NCBI GenBank assembly: GCA_910585995.1
Contig: CAJUGG010000085.1
Span: forward strand, 1-39,516
Source: an uncultured Lachnospiraceae bacterium
Lineage (GTDB): Bacteria; Bacillota; Clostridia; Lachnospirales; Lachnospiraceae
Direction: 5' to 3'
DNA length: 39,516 nt
Positions within the stretch are counted from its first letter, which is position 1. Every line of letters begins with the position of its first letter. Positions 32,126 to 39,516 of the stretch are shown here, piece by piece. A program made the translations under genes and the position numbers. The notes under the pieces are model-generated. The model was not told where the DNA came from. It was given only the letters and a program-made list of their open reading frames with translations, and did not search any database.

Positions 32126-33820
32126 ATGATAGTAGGAATTGATCTTGGGACAACAAACAGTCTTGTGGCATATTATACGGAAGAAGGGCCGAAGATTATA
32201 CCCAACAGGCTTGGTAAACCCATGACCCCGTCAGTGGTGAGTATTGATGAAGAGGGACAGATCTATGTGGGCGAATCAGCAACAGAACGGATGCTGCTTT
32301 ATCCGGGCAGCGGGGCTTCTCTCTTTAAGAGGAGTATGGGGAGCAATAAGAAATTTTCTCTGTTGGACAAAGAATTTACGGCGGAGGAGCTGTCTTCTTT
32401 TGTGCTGCGTTTTCTAAAAGAAGATGCGGAAGCACATCTGGGAGAAGAGGTGACAGAGGCAGTCATCAGCGTGCCGGCTTACTTTAACGATGCCAGAAGG
32501 CGTGCGACCAAGCGCGCCGGTGAACTGGCAGGGCTTAAGGTGGAACGGATCATCAGTGAACCCACAGCGGCAGCCATCGCCTATGGTCTGTGGCAGCAGA
32601 AAGGACAGGCTCGTTTTCTGGTGTTTGACTTAGGAGGCGGGACGTTTGATGTGTCCATCTTAGAGCTGTATGACACGATCTTAGAAGTCCATGCAGTAGC
32701 CGGGGATAATTTCCTGGGTGGGGAAGATTTTACAGCAGTATTAGAACGCATGTTCTATGATAAATTTTCGGAGATCAACCGTTTTCAATTAAATGAAAAG
32801 GTCAGCAAACATATCCGTAAGCAGGCAGAGCTGTGTAAGTTAGGCTTTGGCAAATCAAGGGTCTCCGAGATGAAATGTAATATTGATGAGAAAGAATATA
32901 CGTTGTCTGTGGAACTCTCAGACTATGAGGAAGCTTGTGAGGAGCTTTTGGACAGGATCCGCCAGCCTGTCAAGCGCAGCTTAAAGGATGCACATATCCG
33001 TCTGTCGGATATTGATAAAGTGGTGTTGGTGGGCGGTGCGACCAAATCTCCGGTGATCCGCAAATTTGCAGGAAAACTCTTCCATATGATACCGGATACC
33101 AATCTGAATCCAGACGAGACTGTAGCACTTGGTGCGGCGATTCAGGCAGCGATGAAAGAGAGAAGAGAGGGGATCCGGGAGGTGATCTTAACAGATGTCT
33201 GCCCGTTTACCTTAGGAACAGAAGTCGTGCGGGAATACGAAGAACATCGGTTTGAAAATGGCGTATTTCTGCCGATTATCGAGCGCAATACCGTCATTCC
33301 GGCCAGCCGTACAGAACGGCTGTATACGGTGCGGGATAACCAGAATAAGATCCGGGTGCATATCCTGCAGGGAGAGAGCCGTTTTGCAGTAAACAATTTA
33401 TCTCTCGGAGAACTTTTGATCGATGTACCAGCGGCAAAAGCCGGTGAAGAGGCAGTGGATGTCACCTATACCTATGATATCAATTCTATCCTGGAGGTGG
33501 AAGTCAAAGTGGTTTCCAGCGGCAAAAAAGTCCGTCAGGTATTTAAGGACAAGGGGCTGGATATGAGCGAGGAAGAGATCGAAGAGCGCTTAGAGACCTT
33601 AGCTTATCTGAAGATTCACCCAAGAGAGAAAGAAGAAAATAAATTCCTTCTCTTAAGAGGGGAGCGCGTCTATGAGGAGAGCCTTGGCATGAAGCGTGTC
33701 CAGGCGGAGCAGGCGCTTAGAAAATTTGAACATGCGCTGGATTCTTATGATGCGGAACAGATCGCGGATACCAAGAAAGAGCTGATTGAATTTCTGGAGC
33801 AGTTGGACGAATGGGATTAA
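32126..33820 (+). CDS. hscC: HscC-type Hsp70 chaperone
   Basis: The 564-residue protein has an intact Hsp70 ATPase domain: IDLGTTNSLVAYY (residues 5-17), VISVPAYFNDARRRATKRAG, ISEPTAAAIAYGL, FDLGGGTFDVSIL (about 168-180) and VLVGGATKSPVI (about 300). The peptide-binding part starts at TLGTEVV and the lid is short. The segments LFKRSMGSNKKFSL and ELSSFVLRFLKEDAEAHLG match E. coli HscC rather than DnaK, and the length (about 560) also fits HscC. HscC is a specialised Hsp70, not the housekeeping one. The start directly follows the stop of the J-like TPR gene; the methyltransferase gene overlaps the end by 10 bases. Confidence 0.88.
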   Translation: MIVGIDLGTTNSLVAYYTEEGPKIIPNRLGKPMTPSVVSIDEEGQIYVGESATERMLLYPGSGASLFKRSMGSNKKFSLLDKEFTAEELSSFVLRFLKEDAEAHLGEEVTEAVISVPAYFNDARRRATKRAGELAGLKVERIISEPTAAAIAYGLWQQKGQARFLVFDLGGGTFDVSILELYDTILEVHAVAGDNFLGGEDFTAVLERMFYDKFSEINRFQLNEKVSKHIRKQAELCKLGFGKSRVSEMKCNIDEKEYTLSVELSDYEEACEELLDRIRQPVKRSLKDAHIRLSDIDKVVLVGGATKSPVIRKFAGKLFHMIPDTNLNPDETVALGAAIQAAMKERREGIREVILTDVCPFTLGTEVVREYEEHRFENGVFLPIIERNTVIPASRTERLYTVRDNQNKIRVHILQGESRFAVNNLSLGELLIDVPAAKAGEEAVDVTYTYDINSILEVEVKVVSSGKKVRQVFKDKGLDMSEEEIEERLETLAYLKIHPREKEENKFLLLRGERVYEESLGMKRVQAEQALRKFEHALDSYDAEQIADTKKELIEFLEQLDEWD

Positions 33821-35022
33821 ATGAAAAAGATGTGGATTTGCAGCAGATGGTAGATGCTGTCTGGCAGGCTGGGCCTTATAAAGTGATCATAAGCAATGGG
33901 AAAAAAGGGCTGACAGAGGGCGGGAGAATCTATCATAAGATTGTGCTTCAGCGTCTGCAAAAAGACTGGCAGGCGGAGAAATACACAGAGAAACAGGTGT
34001 TTCACGAGAATCTGACTCCACAGGAGGCTAAGGAGTATCTGCAGCATGCGTTGGAGACTGCGTTTCGGCAGTGTAATGCCTGGGATGGAGAAAGAGAGCA
34101 TATCATCCGGATCTCTAAAGGTGGAAAAGCAACCTATCAGAAAAAGATGGTTGCTCAGGCACCGAGGCAAAGACGGGAACATAACCGGAAGAAACAGTAT
34201 ATCTTGGAGGAGGGAATGATAATCCCTCCTCTGGTGGATATGGGGATCTTTACCGCCGAGGGGAAAGTAGTCCGCTCCATGTATGATAAATATCGGCAGA
34301 TTAATCGGTTTGTGGAGCTGATCGAGGATGAGATCGAAGCACTGCCAAAGGATCAGCCGCTCAGGGTGATCGACTTTGGGTGCGGGAAATCGTATCTGAC
34401 GTTTATTCTCTATTATTATCTGGTGGAGCTTCGGGGGCTGGATGTATGGATTACAGGGCTGGATCTGAAGGCAGATGTGATCGAAAACTGTAATCGGGCG
34501 GCGAAGCGCTATGGGTATGAGAAGCTGCATTTTGAGCTGGGGGATATCAAAGGGTATGAGTGCAGAGAACCTGTGGATATGGTGATCTCTTTGCATGCCT
34601 GTGATACGGCCACGGATTATGCGCTGTATCATGCGATTCGGTGGAAGGCCAGACTGATCTTTTCAGTGCCTTGCTGTCAGCATGAGATCAATCCGCAGAT
34701 GAAGAGTGAGAAGTTGTCGATACTGACTCGGTATGGGATTGTGAGGGAGCGGACAGCGGCGCTTATGACAGATGCGATACGGGGGAATCTGCTGATCGAG
34801 AGTGGGTATAAGACACAGCTTTTGGAGTTTGTGGATCTGTCGCATACGCCGAAGAATGTGCTGATACGCGGGGTGAGGACGGTGATGCCGAAGTCAGTGA
34901 GGATGGAGGCGAGGAGGGAAGTGGAGGAGTTGAAGGAAGTGTTTGGGGTGAGGCAGACGCTGGATGAGTTGCTGAGGGGGATGAGGACGGGTCAGGCGCA
35001 AGATGGGACTCCTGGCCTTTAA
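33811..35022 (+). CDS. Class I SAM-dependent methyltransferase
   Basis: The 403-residue protein has motif I VIDFGCGKSYLTFILYYYL (about 188-206), the acidic loop WITGLDLKADVIENC, and MVISLHACDTATDYAL followed by FSVPCCQHEINPQ. That pattern fits the PF13679-type methyltransferases; the substrate is unknown. The first 170 residues are a separate domain. It overlaps the HscC gene by 10 bases, the third gene of that operon. The last ten codons (from about 34993) lie inside the left outer arm of copy E, so the palindrome includes the coding end. Base use turns from 20 G/10 C (33841-33900) to 31 G/4 C (34921-34980). Confidence 0.9.
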   Translation: MGLNEKDVDLQQMVDAVWQAGPYKVIISNGKKGLTEGGRIYHKIVLQRLQKDWQAEKYTEKQVFHENLTPQEAKEYLQHALETAFRQCNAWDGEREHIIRISKGGKATYQKKMVAQAPRQRREHNRKKQYILEEGMIIPPLVDMGIFTAEGKVVRSMYDKYRQINRFVELIEDEIEALPKDQPLRVIDFGCGKSYLTFILYYYLVELRGLDVWITGLDLKADVIENCNRAAKRYGYEKLHFELGDIKGYECREPVDMVISLHACDTATDYALYHAIRWKARLIFSVPCCQHEINPQMKSEKLSILTRYGIVRERTAALMTDAIRGNLLIESGYKTQLLEFVDLSHTPKNVLIRGVRTVMPKSVRMEARREVEELKEVFGVRQTLDELLRGMRTGQAQDGTPGL

Positions 35023-35180
35023 CAAAGGTCTGCATAGAGTGTATCGGACAGGCGGCAGTGTTTGTATGCTCCAGCCGGACACGTGGACGTGTTCGTCTGG
35101 CTCATACAAACACTGCCGCCTGTCCGCTCCAATCTACACAGCACTCTTTGTTAAAGGCCAGAAGCCCCATCTTGCGCCTG
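34993..35180 (+). repeat. Long palindromic element, copy E
   Basis: Outer arms 34993-35027 and 35145-35179 pair with two mismatches; the left arm contains the end and stop codon of the methyltransferase gene. Loop strands are GCATAGAGTGTATCGG (35032-35047) and CTCCAATCTACACAGCACT (35127-35145). The stem edge here is ACAAAG/CTTTGT, a paired change from ACAAAT/ATTTGT in the other copies. The inner stem pairs GGCAGTG, TTTGTATG and CCAG with CTGG, CATACAAA and CACTGCC and closes on ACACGT-GG-ACGTGT, very like copy B. Confidence 0.92.
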
Positions 35181-35336
35181 CCCCTGTTGGTTGCAGGGCG
35201 GGGGATGCGGAACTTTAAAACAGCGTCTGCTGGAAGGATGCCCGGAAGGGTTTTTGGATGCGAAGGCAGCCGAAAATGCTTCCAGAGTGGGGACATCGTT
35301 TCAGCGGATGCGGAACTTTAATAAGGACTGGAGAGT
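35181..35336 (+). repeat. Intergenic stretch with a 16-base direct repeat
   Basis: This is the remainder of the 314-base gap 35023-35336. GGATGCGGAACTTTAA occurs at 35203-35218 and again at 35306-35321, 103 bases apart. Between them GCTGGAAG and CTTCCAG could pair around TTTT/AAAA to form a long hairpin. The second repeat runs up to the ribosome binding site (GGACTGGAG) of the next gene. I see no promoter that matches consensus well and no credible gene. Confidence 0.7.
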
Positions 35337-36515
35337 ATGACGGAGAGATTGTTTTATAAGGATAGTTATTTGGGGGAGTTTGAGGCGGTGGTGCTTCGGC
35401 GCGAGGAGAGGATAGGGAAGAAGGGGGATGTGGACGGTTATGAGGTGGTCTTGGATCGGACGGCTTTTTTCCCGGAAGGGGGAGGGCAGTCGGGGGATGT
35501 GGGATGGATACGGGGAGTGGAGGTGATTGATACACGGGAGAGAGGAGGAGAGGTGTATCATGTGACGAGGGAGGCTTTGGAGACTGGGGAGAGGGTCTTG
35601 GGGAAGGTGAATTTTGAGGAGCGGTTTGATCGGATGCAGCAACATTCGGGGGAGCATATTTTGTCGGGGTTGGTGCATAGAAAATATGGGTATGAGAATG
35701 TGGGGTTTCATCTGGGGGCGGATGTGACGACGCTGGATTTTGATGGGGAGCTTAGTTGGGAGCAGGTGTCTGAGCTGGAGGGGCTTGCGAATCGGGCGGT
35801 GTTTGAGAATGTGGCGGTGGAGGTGTTGTATCCTTCTAGGGAAGAGCTTTCTTTGATGGAGTATCGGAGTAAGATCGAGATTGAGGGGCAGGTGCGGATT
35901 GTGAAGATTCCGGGGTATGATGTCTGTGCTTGTTGTGCGCCTCATGTGAGGCGGACAGGGGAGATTGGACTGATTAAGGTAATTGGGTGTGAGCGGCATA
36001 GAGGGGGATGCCGGATAACGATAGTGTGCGGGATGCGGGCGCTTTTGGATTATCGTAAGAAGCAGCAGAGTGTCTCGGAGGTATCAGTGGCTCTGTCAGC
36101 AAAACCGGAGAGGATTGCGGAGGCGGTTGTCAGGCTTAAGGAACAGCAGGGGAAGGTACAGGAACATCTGAATCGGATGCAGGCGGTCTATCTGAAGCAG
36201 AGGCTTATGGAGATTGGGAAAGAGGAGAGATTGGTGTGTATCTTTGAGGAGGATCTGGATACGGTGGCAATCCGCAATTTTGTCAATGATGCAATGAACA
36301 GGTGTTCTGGCGTCTGTGGAGCTTTTGTGGGGACAGATGAGCGGGGATATCACTATATTATAGGAAGTAAGACGGTGGATGTGAGCGTACTTGTGAGAGA
36401 GATGAATCAGAGATTTCAGGGTAAGGGCGGGGGTAAACCCAATATGGTACAGGGATCTTTGAAAGGGGCAAGGGAAGAGATCAGGACGTGGCTTTTGCAG
36501 AGGGCTGCGGGATAA
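35337..36515 (+). CDS. Alanyl-tRNA editing protein (AlaX-L type)
   Basis: The 392-residue protein is a free-standing copy of the editing domain of alanyl-tRNA synthetase, which removes Ser or Gly from tRNA-Ala. It has the N-terminal beta domain with TAFFPEGGGQSGD, the zinc and catalytic motif QQHSGEHILSG (HxxxH, about 101-111) and the second zinc motif CACCAPHVRRTGEIG (about 197-211). The C-terminal 150 residues are a coiled coil plus DHHA1-like domain (RCSGVCGAFVG, GKGGGKPNMVQG), giving the long AlaX-L form. The first half is extremely G-rich (31 G, 8 C in 35461-35520), fading toward the 3' end, away from copy E. Confidence 0.94.
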   Translation: MTERLFYKDSYLGEFEAVVLRREERIGKKGDVDGYEVVLDRTAFFPEGGGQSGDVGWIRGVEVIDTRERGGEVYHVTREALETGERVLGKVNFEERFDRMQQHSGEHILSGLVHRKYGYENVGFHLGADVTTLDFDGELSWEQVSELEGLANRAVFENVAVEVLYPSREELSLMEYRSKIEIEGQVRIVKIPGYDVCACCAPHVRRTGEIGLIKVIGCERHRGGCRITIVCGMRALLDYRKKQQSVSEVSVALSAKPERIAEAVVRLKEQQGKVQEHLNRMQAVYLKQRLMEIGKEERLVCIFEEDLDTVAIRNFVNDAMNRCSGVCGAFVGTDERGYHYIIGSKTVDVSVLVREMNQRFQGKGGGKPNMVQGSLKGAREEIRTWLLQRAAG

Positions 36516-36559
36516 AAAAATTCCGCGGCAGCGGCCGAATCTGGCTTGCTGCCTGCGGA
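36514..36559 (-). terminator. Terminator hairpin between alaX-type gene and sorC-type gene
   Basis: TCCGCGGCAGC (36522-36532) pairs with GCTGCC-T-GCGGA (36548-36559) with one bulge. Read on the minus strand the stem is followed by a run of seven T (36520-36514), a good intrinsic terminator for the SorC gene. On the plus strand it lies just after the stop codon and may also act on the AlaX gene, but without a T-run. Confidence 0.8.
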
Positions 36560-36567
36560 TAGTTGTG

Positions 36568-37491
36568 TCAAATCAGTTCTAAGATACGATAAGCTGCGGC
36601 TTCGTCGGTGATCAGGATGTCTAAGTAGTGGCCTCTGAGGGCTGCTAAGATCGCTTCTGTCTTGTAATAGCCGCCAGCGGCGCCGATGATATTATCCAGT
36701 GATTTGAGTGTCTCCAAAGAAGTGGTGATCAGCCGGCTCTCCAGATCAGAAGGAACCAGATTGCCGTAGGCATCCACAAAGTGACAGAGCATATCTCCGA
36801 CAGCACCTTGTTCGGTGAGGGTTAAAAAGTCTGTGTGATTCAAAATATTGCTGGTCATAGTGGTCGCTTTGGGACTCAGACTTCCGATACCGATGATAGT
36901 CATCTGTGCTAACGTGGCCATCTTCCTTACTTCCTGTACACTGGGTTCTTTTTCGATGGCGCTTACCATGGCGGCATCTTTCATCAAAAGAGGGGTTGGA
37001 AGCAGATGTAATTTGGCGTTAAATACGTTAGAACGTACGTTCGGAAGATAGTATCTCACACCGCCTGTCAAAGAGACGACATTGACCGGCGATTCGGACA
37101 TGTTAGCCAGATGGTTTAAGATCCGTCCGGGAGTATCCCCGTACCCCATATTGATATAGCCGGATTCGTCTAACCGGTCATGAATGTACATAGCGGCTGC
37201 CTGTGCGATTCGCTCATTGACATCTTTTTCATCCACTGCAGAAGGGACGACAAAGGCATCTTTGAGTTGAAATCTCTGAATCAGTTCCAGCTCTGCCTGC
37301 ATCCGTTTGCTGTTGCCGTCCCGGATGGAAAAATGGACAAAACCACTTTTGCGTGCTTTGTCTAACAAACGATTCACCCTCAGCCTGGGGATGCCTAAAT
37401 ATTCTCCGATCTGCTGCTGCGTAAAGTCCTCAATATAATAATACCACGCGACTTTCGTCAACAGTTTCTCCTCGTAATCCTCTCTCTCCAC
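36568..37491 (-). CDS. SorC/DeoR-family sugar-binding transcriptional regulator
   Basis: The 307-residue protein has an N-terminal sigma-like helix-turn-helix (TQQQIGEYLGIPRLRVNRLL, about 25-44) and a large C-terminal effector domain related to sugar-phosphate isomerases. That domain includes INMGYGDTPGRIL, VVSLTGGVRYY, IGIGSLSPKATT and DNIIGAAGGYYKTEAI. SorC/LsrR proteins respond to phosphorylated sugars. No sugar genes are adjacent, so the target is unknown. A GTG start at 37491 is chosen because AAAGGGAGG lies 7-8 bases upstream. A frame starting with TTG at 37515 would place that ribosome binding site inside the gene. Confidence 0.88.
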   Translation of the reverse strand: MEREDYEEKLLTKVAWYYYIEDFTQQQIGEYLGIPRLRVNRLLDKARKSGFVHFSIRDGNSKRMQAELELIQRFQLKDAFVVPSAVDEKDVNERIAQAAAMYIHDRLDESGYINMGYGDTPGRILNHLANMSESPVNVVSLTGGVRYYLPNVRSNVFNAKLHLLPTPLLMKDAAMVSAIEKEPSVQEVRKMATLAQMTIIGIGSLSPKATTMTSNILNHTDFLTLTEQGAVGDMLCHFVDAYGNLVPSDLESRLITTSLETLKSLDNIIGAAGGYYKTEAILAALRGHYLDILITDEAAAYRILELI

Positions 37492-37552
37492 GATAGTTCC
37501 TCCCTTTAGATACAAATGTTTTCGATCTTGTCAAAAGTTCTCTTTGTTCCAA

Positions 37553-37581
37553 AGTTTACCATAATCCCTCCCATTTGTCAA
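37553..37581 (-). promoter_or_regulatory. Promoter for the SorC-family regulator
   Basis: On the minus strand TTGACA (37581-37576) and TAAACT (37558-37553) are 17 bases apart, about 60 bases ahead of the GTG. A second TTGACA nearer the gene, with TATCTA 16 bases on, is a possible alternative. Confidence 0.65.
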
Positions 37582-37620
37582 TAAATCGGGGAGAGAGGAA
37601 TCAAATTTAACGGGGTGTAA

Positions 37621-39258
37621 CTAGGGGAGGGGGCGGCCGCCCTCGCTTGCTGGGCCGTCCTCTTTTTTCAGCGCAGCCTCCACAAAACCTTTAAATAATG
37701 GATGCGGCCGATTGGGCCGTGACTTTAGCTCTGGGTGTGCCTGTGTAGCGATAAAGAACGGATGTTCTGTTAACTCAATCATCTCAACGATACGTCCATC
37801 TGGTGACAGTCCGGAGAGCATCATGCCGTGTCCGGTCAGGACTGAGCGGTAATCGTTGTTCACTTCATAGCGGTGTCTGTGGCGCTCGTGAATCTCTGAG
37901 GAGCCATACAAAGCGTAGGCTTTGGACTCTTTGTTCAGGATACACGGACAGGAACCTAAGCGCAGAGTGCCTCCGATGTCCTCCACTCCGTTTTGATCCG
38001 GCATCAGGGCGATGACGGGATATGGCGTGTTGGGGTCTAGTTCGATGCTGTGGGCATCTTCTAATCCGGCTACATGGCGGGCATATTCCACGATGGCAAG
38101 CTGCATCCCAAGACAAAGTCCTAAGAATGGGATCTTGTGTTCTCTTGCATAGCGGATCGCCATGATCTTGCCCTCGATGCCGCGGTCGCCAAAGCCGCCG
38201 GGCACCAGGATGCCAGTTACATCTTGCAGCATTTCCTGGACATTTTCTTCCGTAACCAGTTCGGAGTCAATCCATTTGATATTGACGACCGCCCGGTTGT
38301 CGATGCCGCCATGTTTTAATGCTTCTACCACAGAGATGTAGGCATCGTGAAGCTGGATATATTTGCCTACAAGGGCAATATTGACTTCGGTGACGGGATG
38401 GCGCAGTTTGTTGACCATCTCGGTCCAGTCAGTCAGATTGGGTTCCGGGCAGGGAAGGTTGAGACACTCACAGGCCACCTGTGCCAAGTGCTCGTTCTCC
38501 ATAGCCAGAGGCGCTTCGTAGAGATATTCTACGTCCAGATTTTGAAGGACGTTGTTTTTCGGCACATTGCAGAAAAGGGCAATCTTGTCTTTGATGCCTT
38601 TTTCCAATGGGTGCTCTGTGCGGCATACGATGATATCCGGCTGGATTCCCATACCTTGCAGTTCTTTTACGGAAGCCTGGGTGGGCTTGGTCTTCATCTC
38701 ACCGGAAGCTTTCAGGTAAGGAATCAGCGTGACATGGATGATAATGGCATTGTCGTGGCCCACTTCATGCTGGAACTGACGAATCGCCTCTAAGAAGGGC
38801 TGACTCTCGATATCTCCCACCGTGCCGCCTGTCTCGATGATAGCGATATGCATGTCCTCTGATGTAAAATTCCGATAAAAACGACTCTTGATTTCATTGG
38901 TAATATGAGGAATTACTTGTACAGTACCGCCGCCGTAGTCGCCGCGGCGTTCTTTTTGGAGCACAGACCAGTACACTTTGCCGGTGGTGACATTGGAGTT
39001 CTTGTCCAGGCTCTCATCGATAAAACGCTCATAGTGCCCAAGATCCAGATCGGTCTCAGCTCCGTCATCCGTAACAAATACTTCTCCGTGTTGTACCGGA
39101 TTCATAGTTCCTGGGTCAATGTTGATATAGGGGTCGAATTTTTGCATGGTGACTTTGTAACCGCGCGCTTTTAATAGACGACCGAGAGATGCTGCGGTGA
39201 TGCCTTTTCCAAGTCCGGACACCACTCCGCCTGTAACAAATACGTATTTGACTGGCAT
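37621..39258 (-). CDS. pyrG: CTP synthase
   Basis: The 545-residue enzyme turns UTP into CTP with glutamine and ATP. The synthetase half starts MPVKYVFVTGGVVSGLGKG with the P-loop (10-19) and has KFDPYINIDPGTMNP and HYERFID. The glutaminase half has PGGFGDRGIEGK, the nucleophile Cys in FLGLCLGMQ (about 380) and the C-terminal HPELKSRPNRPHPLF with the triad His. Full length. GGAGGA precedes the ATG on the minus strand. A TATAAT-like -10 lies at 39314-39309. I see no clear G/C-run start site of the kind used for pyrG attenuation in Bacillus. Confidence 0.98.
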   Translation of the reverse strand: MPVKYVFVTGGVVSGLGKGITAASLGRLLKARGYKVTMQKFDPYINIDPGTMNPVQHGEVFVTDDGAETDLDLGHYERFIDESLDKNSNVTTGKVYWSVLQKERRGDYGGGTVQVIPHITNEIKSRFYRNFTSEDMHIAIIETGGTVGDIESQPFLEAIRQFQHEVGHDNAIIIHVTLIPYLKASGEMKTKPTQASVKELQGMGIQPDIIVCRTEHPLEKGIKDKIALFCNVPKNNVLQNLDVEYLYEAPLAMENEHLAQVACECLNLPCPEPNLTDWTEMVNKLRHPVTEVNIALVGKYIQLHDAYISVVEALKHGGIDNRAVVNIKWIDSELVTEENVQEMLQDVTGILVPGGFGDRGIEGKIMAIRYAREHKIPFLGLCLGMQLAIVEYARHVAGLEDAHSIELDPNTPYPVIALMPDQNGVEDIGGTLRLGSCPCILNKESKAYALYGSSEIHERHRHRYEVNNDYRSVLTGHGMMLSGLSPDGRIVEMIELTEHPFFIATQAHPELKSRPNRPHPLFKGFVEAALKKEDGPASEGGRPLP

Positions 39259-39308
39259 ATTGTTGATTCCTCCGCTAACTGAATGTACAATGTTAAAAAA
39301 CTCTTTTC

Positions 39309-39314
39309 ATTATA
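39309..39314 (-). promoter_or_regulatory. Possible -10 box for pyrG
   Basis: TATAAT on the minus strand (39314-39309), about 50 bases ahead of the pyrG start. The -35 region is a T-rich stretch without a clear match, so this is tentative. Confidence 0.35.
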
Positions 39315-39431
39315 GCTTATCAGGATTAAAAAATCCATCTGTTTTTTTTAGATCTACTCCTACTATAGCATAAGTTGGTTACATTTTATATTTATTTTAT
39401 AAAAAGTAAACAAAATTTCTCAGAAGGTGTA

Positions 39432-39460
39432 TTGATTTTAAAATGAAGGTTCACTATAAT
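39432..39460 (+). promoter_or_regulatory. Promoter for the gene leaving the right edge
   Basis: TTGATT (39432-39437) and TATAAT (39455-39460) are 17 bases apart, followed by AAGGAGGA at 39478-39485 and an ATG at 39490. It is divergent from pyrG. Confidence 0.8.
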
Positions 39461-39489
39461 AGGAAGTGCTACGCGCAAGGAGGAAAGAG

Positions 39490-39516
39490 ATGAGTAATAA
39501 TAATACTCCAGACAGA
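39490..39516 (+). CDS. Start of a gene cut by the window edge
   Basis: Only nine codons are visible (MSNNNTPDR), preceded by a strong ribosome binding site and a good promoter. The product cannot be identified from this. Confidence 0.65.

Noticed and set aside
11272..35180. Integron attC sites
   Set aside because: Like attC sites, the elements are variable-stem palindromes at gene 3' ends, but they lack the GTTRRRY/RYYYAAC core sites, the flanked genes are ordinary operon genes, and no integrase is present.
34763..35321. Small open reading frames across copy E
   Set aside because: They run through palindromic DNA on both strands, have no ribosome binding sites and arise from the G-rich composition.

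Overview
The window looks like chromosome of a Lachnospiraceae-type member of the Clostridia. The inference rests on clostridial Shine-Dalgarno and sigma-70-type promoters, a type III glutamine synthetase, a DUF5717-like giant protein, a PF06541 membrane protein, a BmrCD-type ABC pair and many tightly overlapping operons. No rRNA, tRNA, CRISPR, phage or transposase gene was seen.

Layout: 79-3427 holds a small acidic membrane protein, a Cof-type HAD phosphatase with a PrsA-like lipoprotein, and a HisC/CobD-like aminotransferase. 3726-8649 is an operon of a DUF5717-like giant protein, a protein that reads as a degenerate Hsp70, and a TPR protein. 8756-11248 is a polar amino-acid ABC importer (binding protein, permease, ATPase). 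11765-14780 is purC-purB plus a PF06541 membrane protein. 14902-20531 is a MarR-controlled operon with a heterodimeric ABC exporter, a phosphoglycolate-phosphatase-like HAD and an EamA transporter. 20997-23012 encodes a membrane-anchored GLUG-like/LysM protein. 23370-26971 holds glnN, a DUF1275 protein and a divergent TetR regulator. 27092-28621 is a PutP-type symporter. 28745-35022 is an operon of a J-like TPR protein, an HscC-type Hsp70 and a methyltransferase. 35337-39258 holds an alanyl-tRNA editing protein, a SorC regulator and CTP synthase. A partial gene starts at 39490.

The most unusual content is a family of very long palindromic elements in all four gene-free stretches over 300 bases (11249-11764, 20532-20996, 23013-23369, 35023-35336), plus a partial copy at the left edge. 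Each has a copy-specific outer stem, a conserved asymmetric internal loop (one strand GCATAGARTGTATCGG, the other CTCCAATCTACACAGCACT) and a variable inner stem. All five sit directly after a stop codon, in the same orientation relative to that upstream gene. DNA around the four complete copies is strongly G/T-rich on the element's own strand, and the bias appears to fade with distance. It reverses inside the single gene at 20997-23012, which lies between two oppositely oriented copies. I recognise no named family; the structure and the compositional halo suggest an undescribed palindromic element or 3'-end RNA/ssDNA system.

A second theme is chaperones: an intact HscC-like Hsp70 beside a J-like TPR protein whose HPD motif reads NPE, and separately an Hsp70-like protein that has lost its phosphate-binding motifs, co-encoded with two helical/TPR-type proteins.
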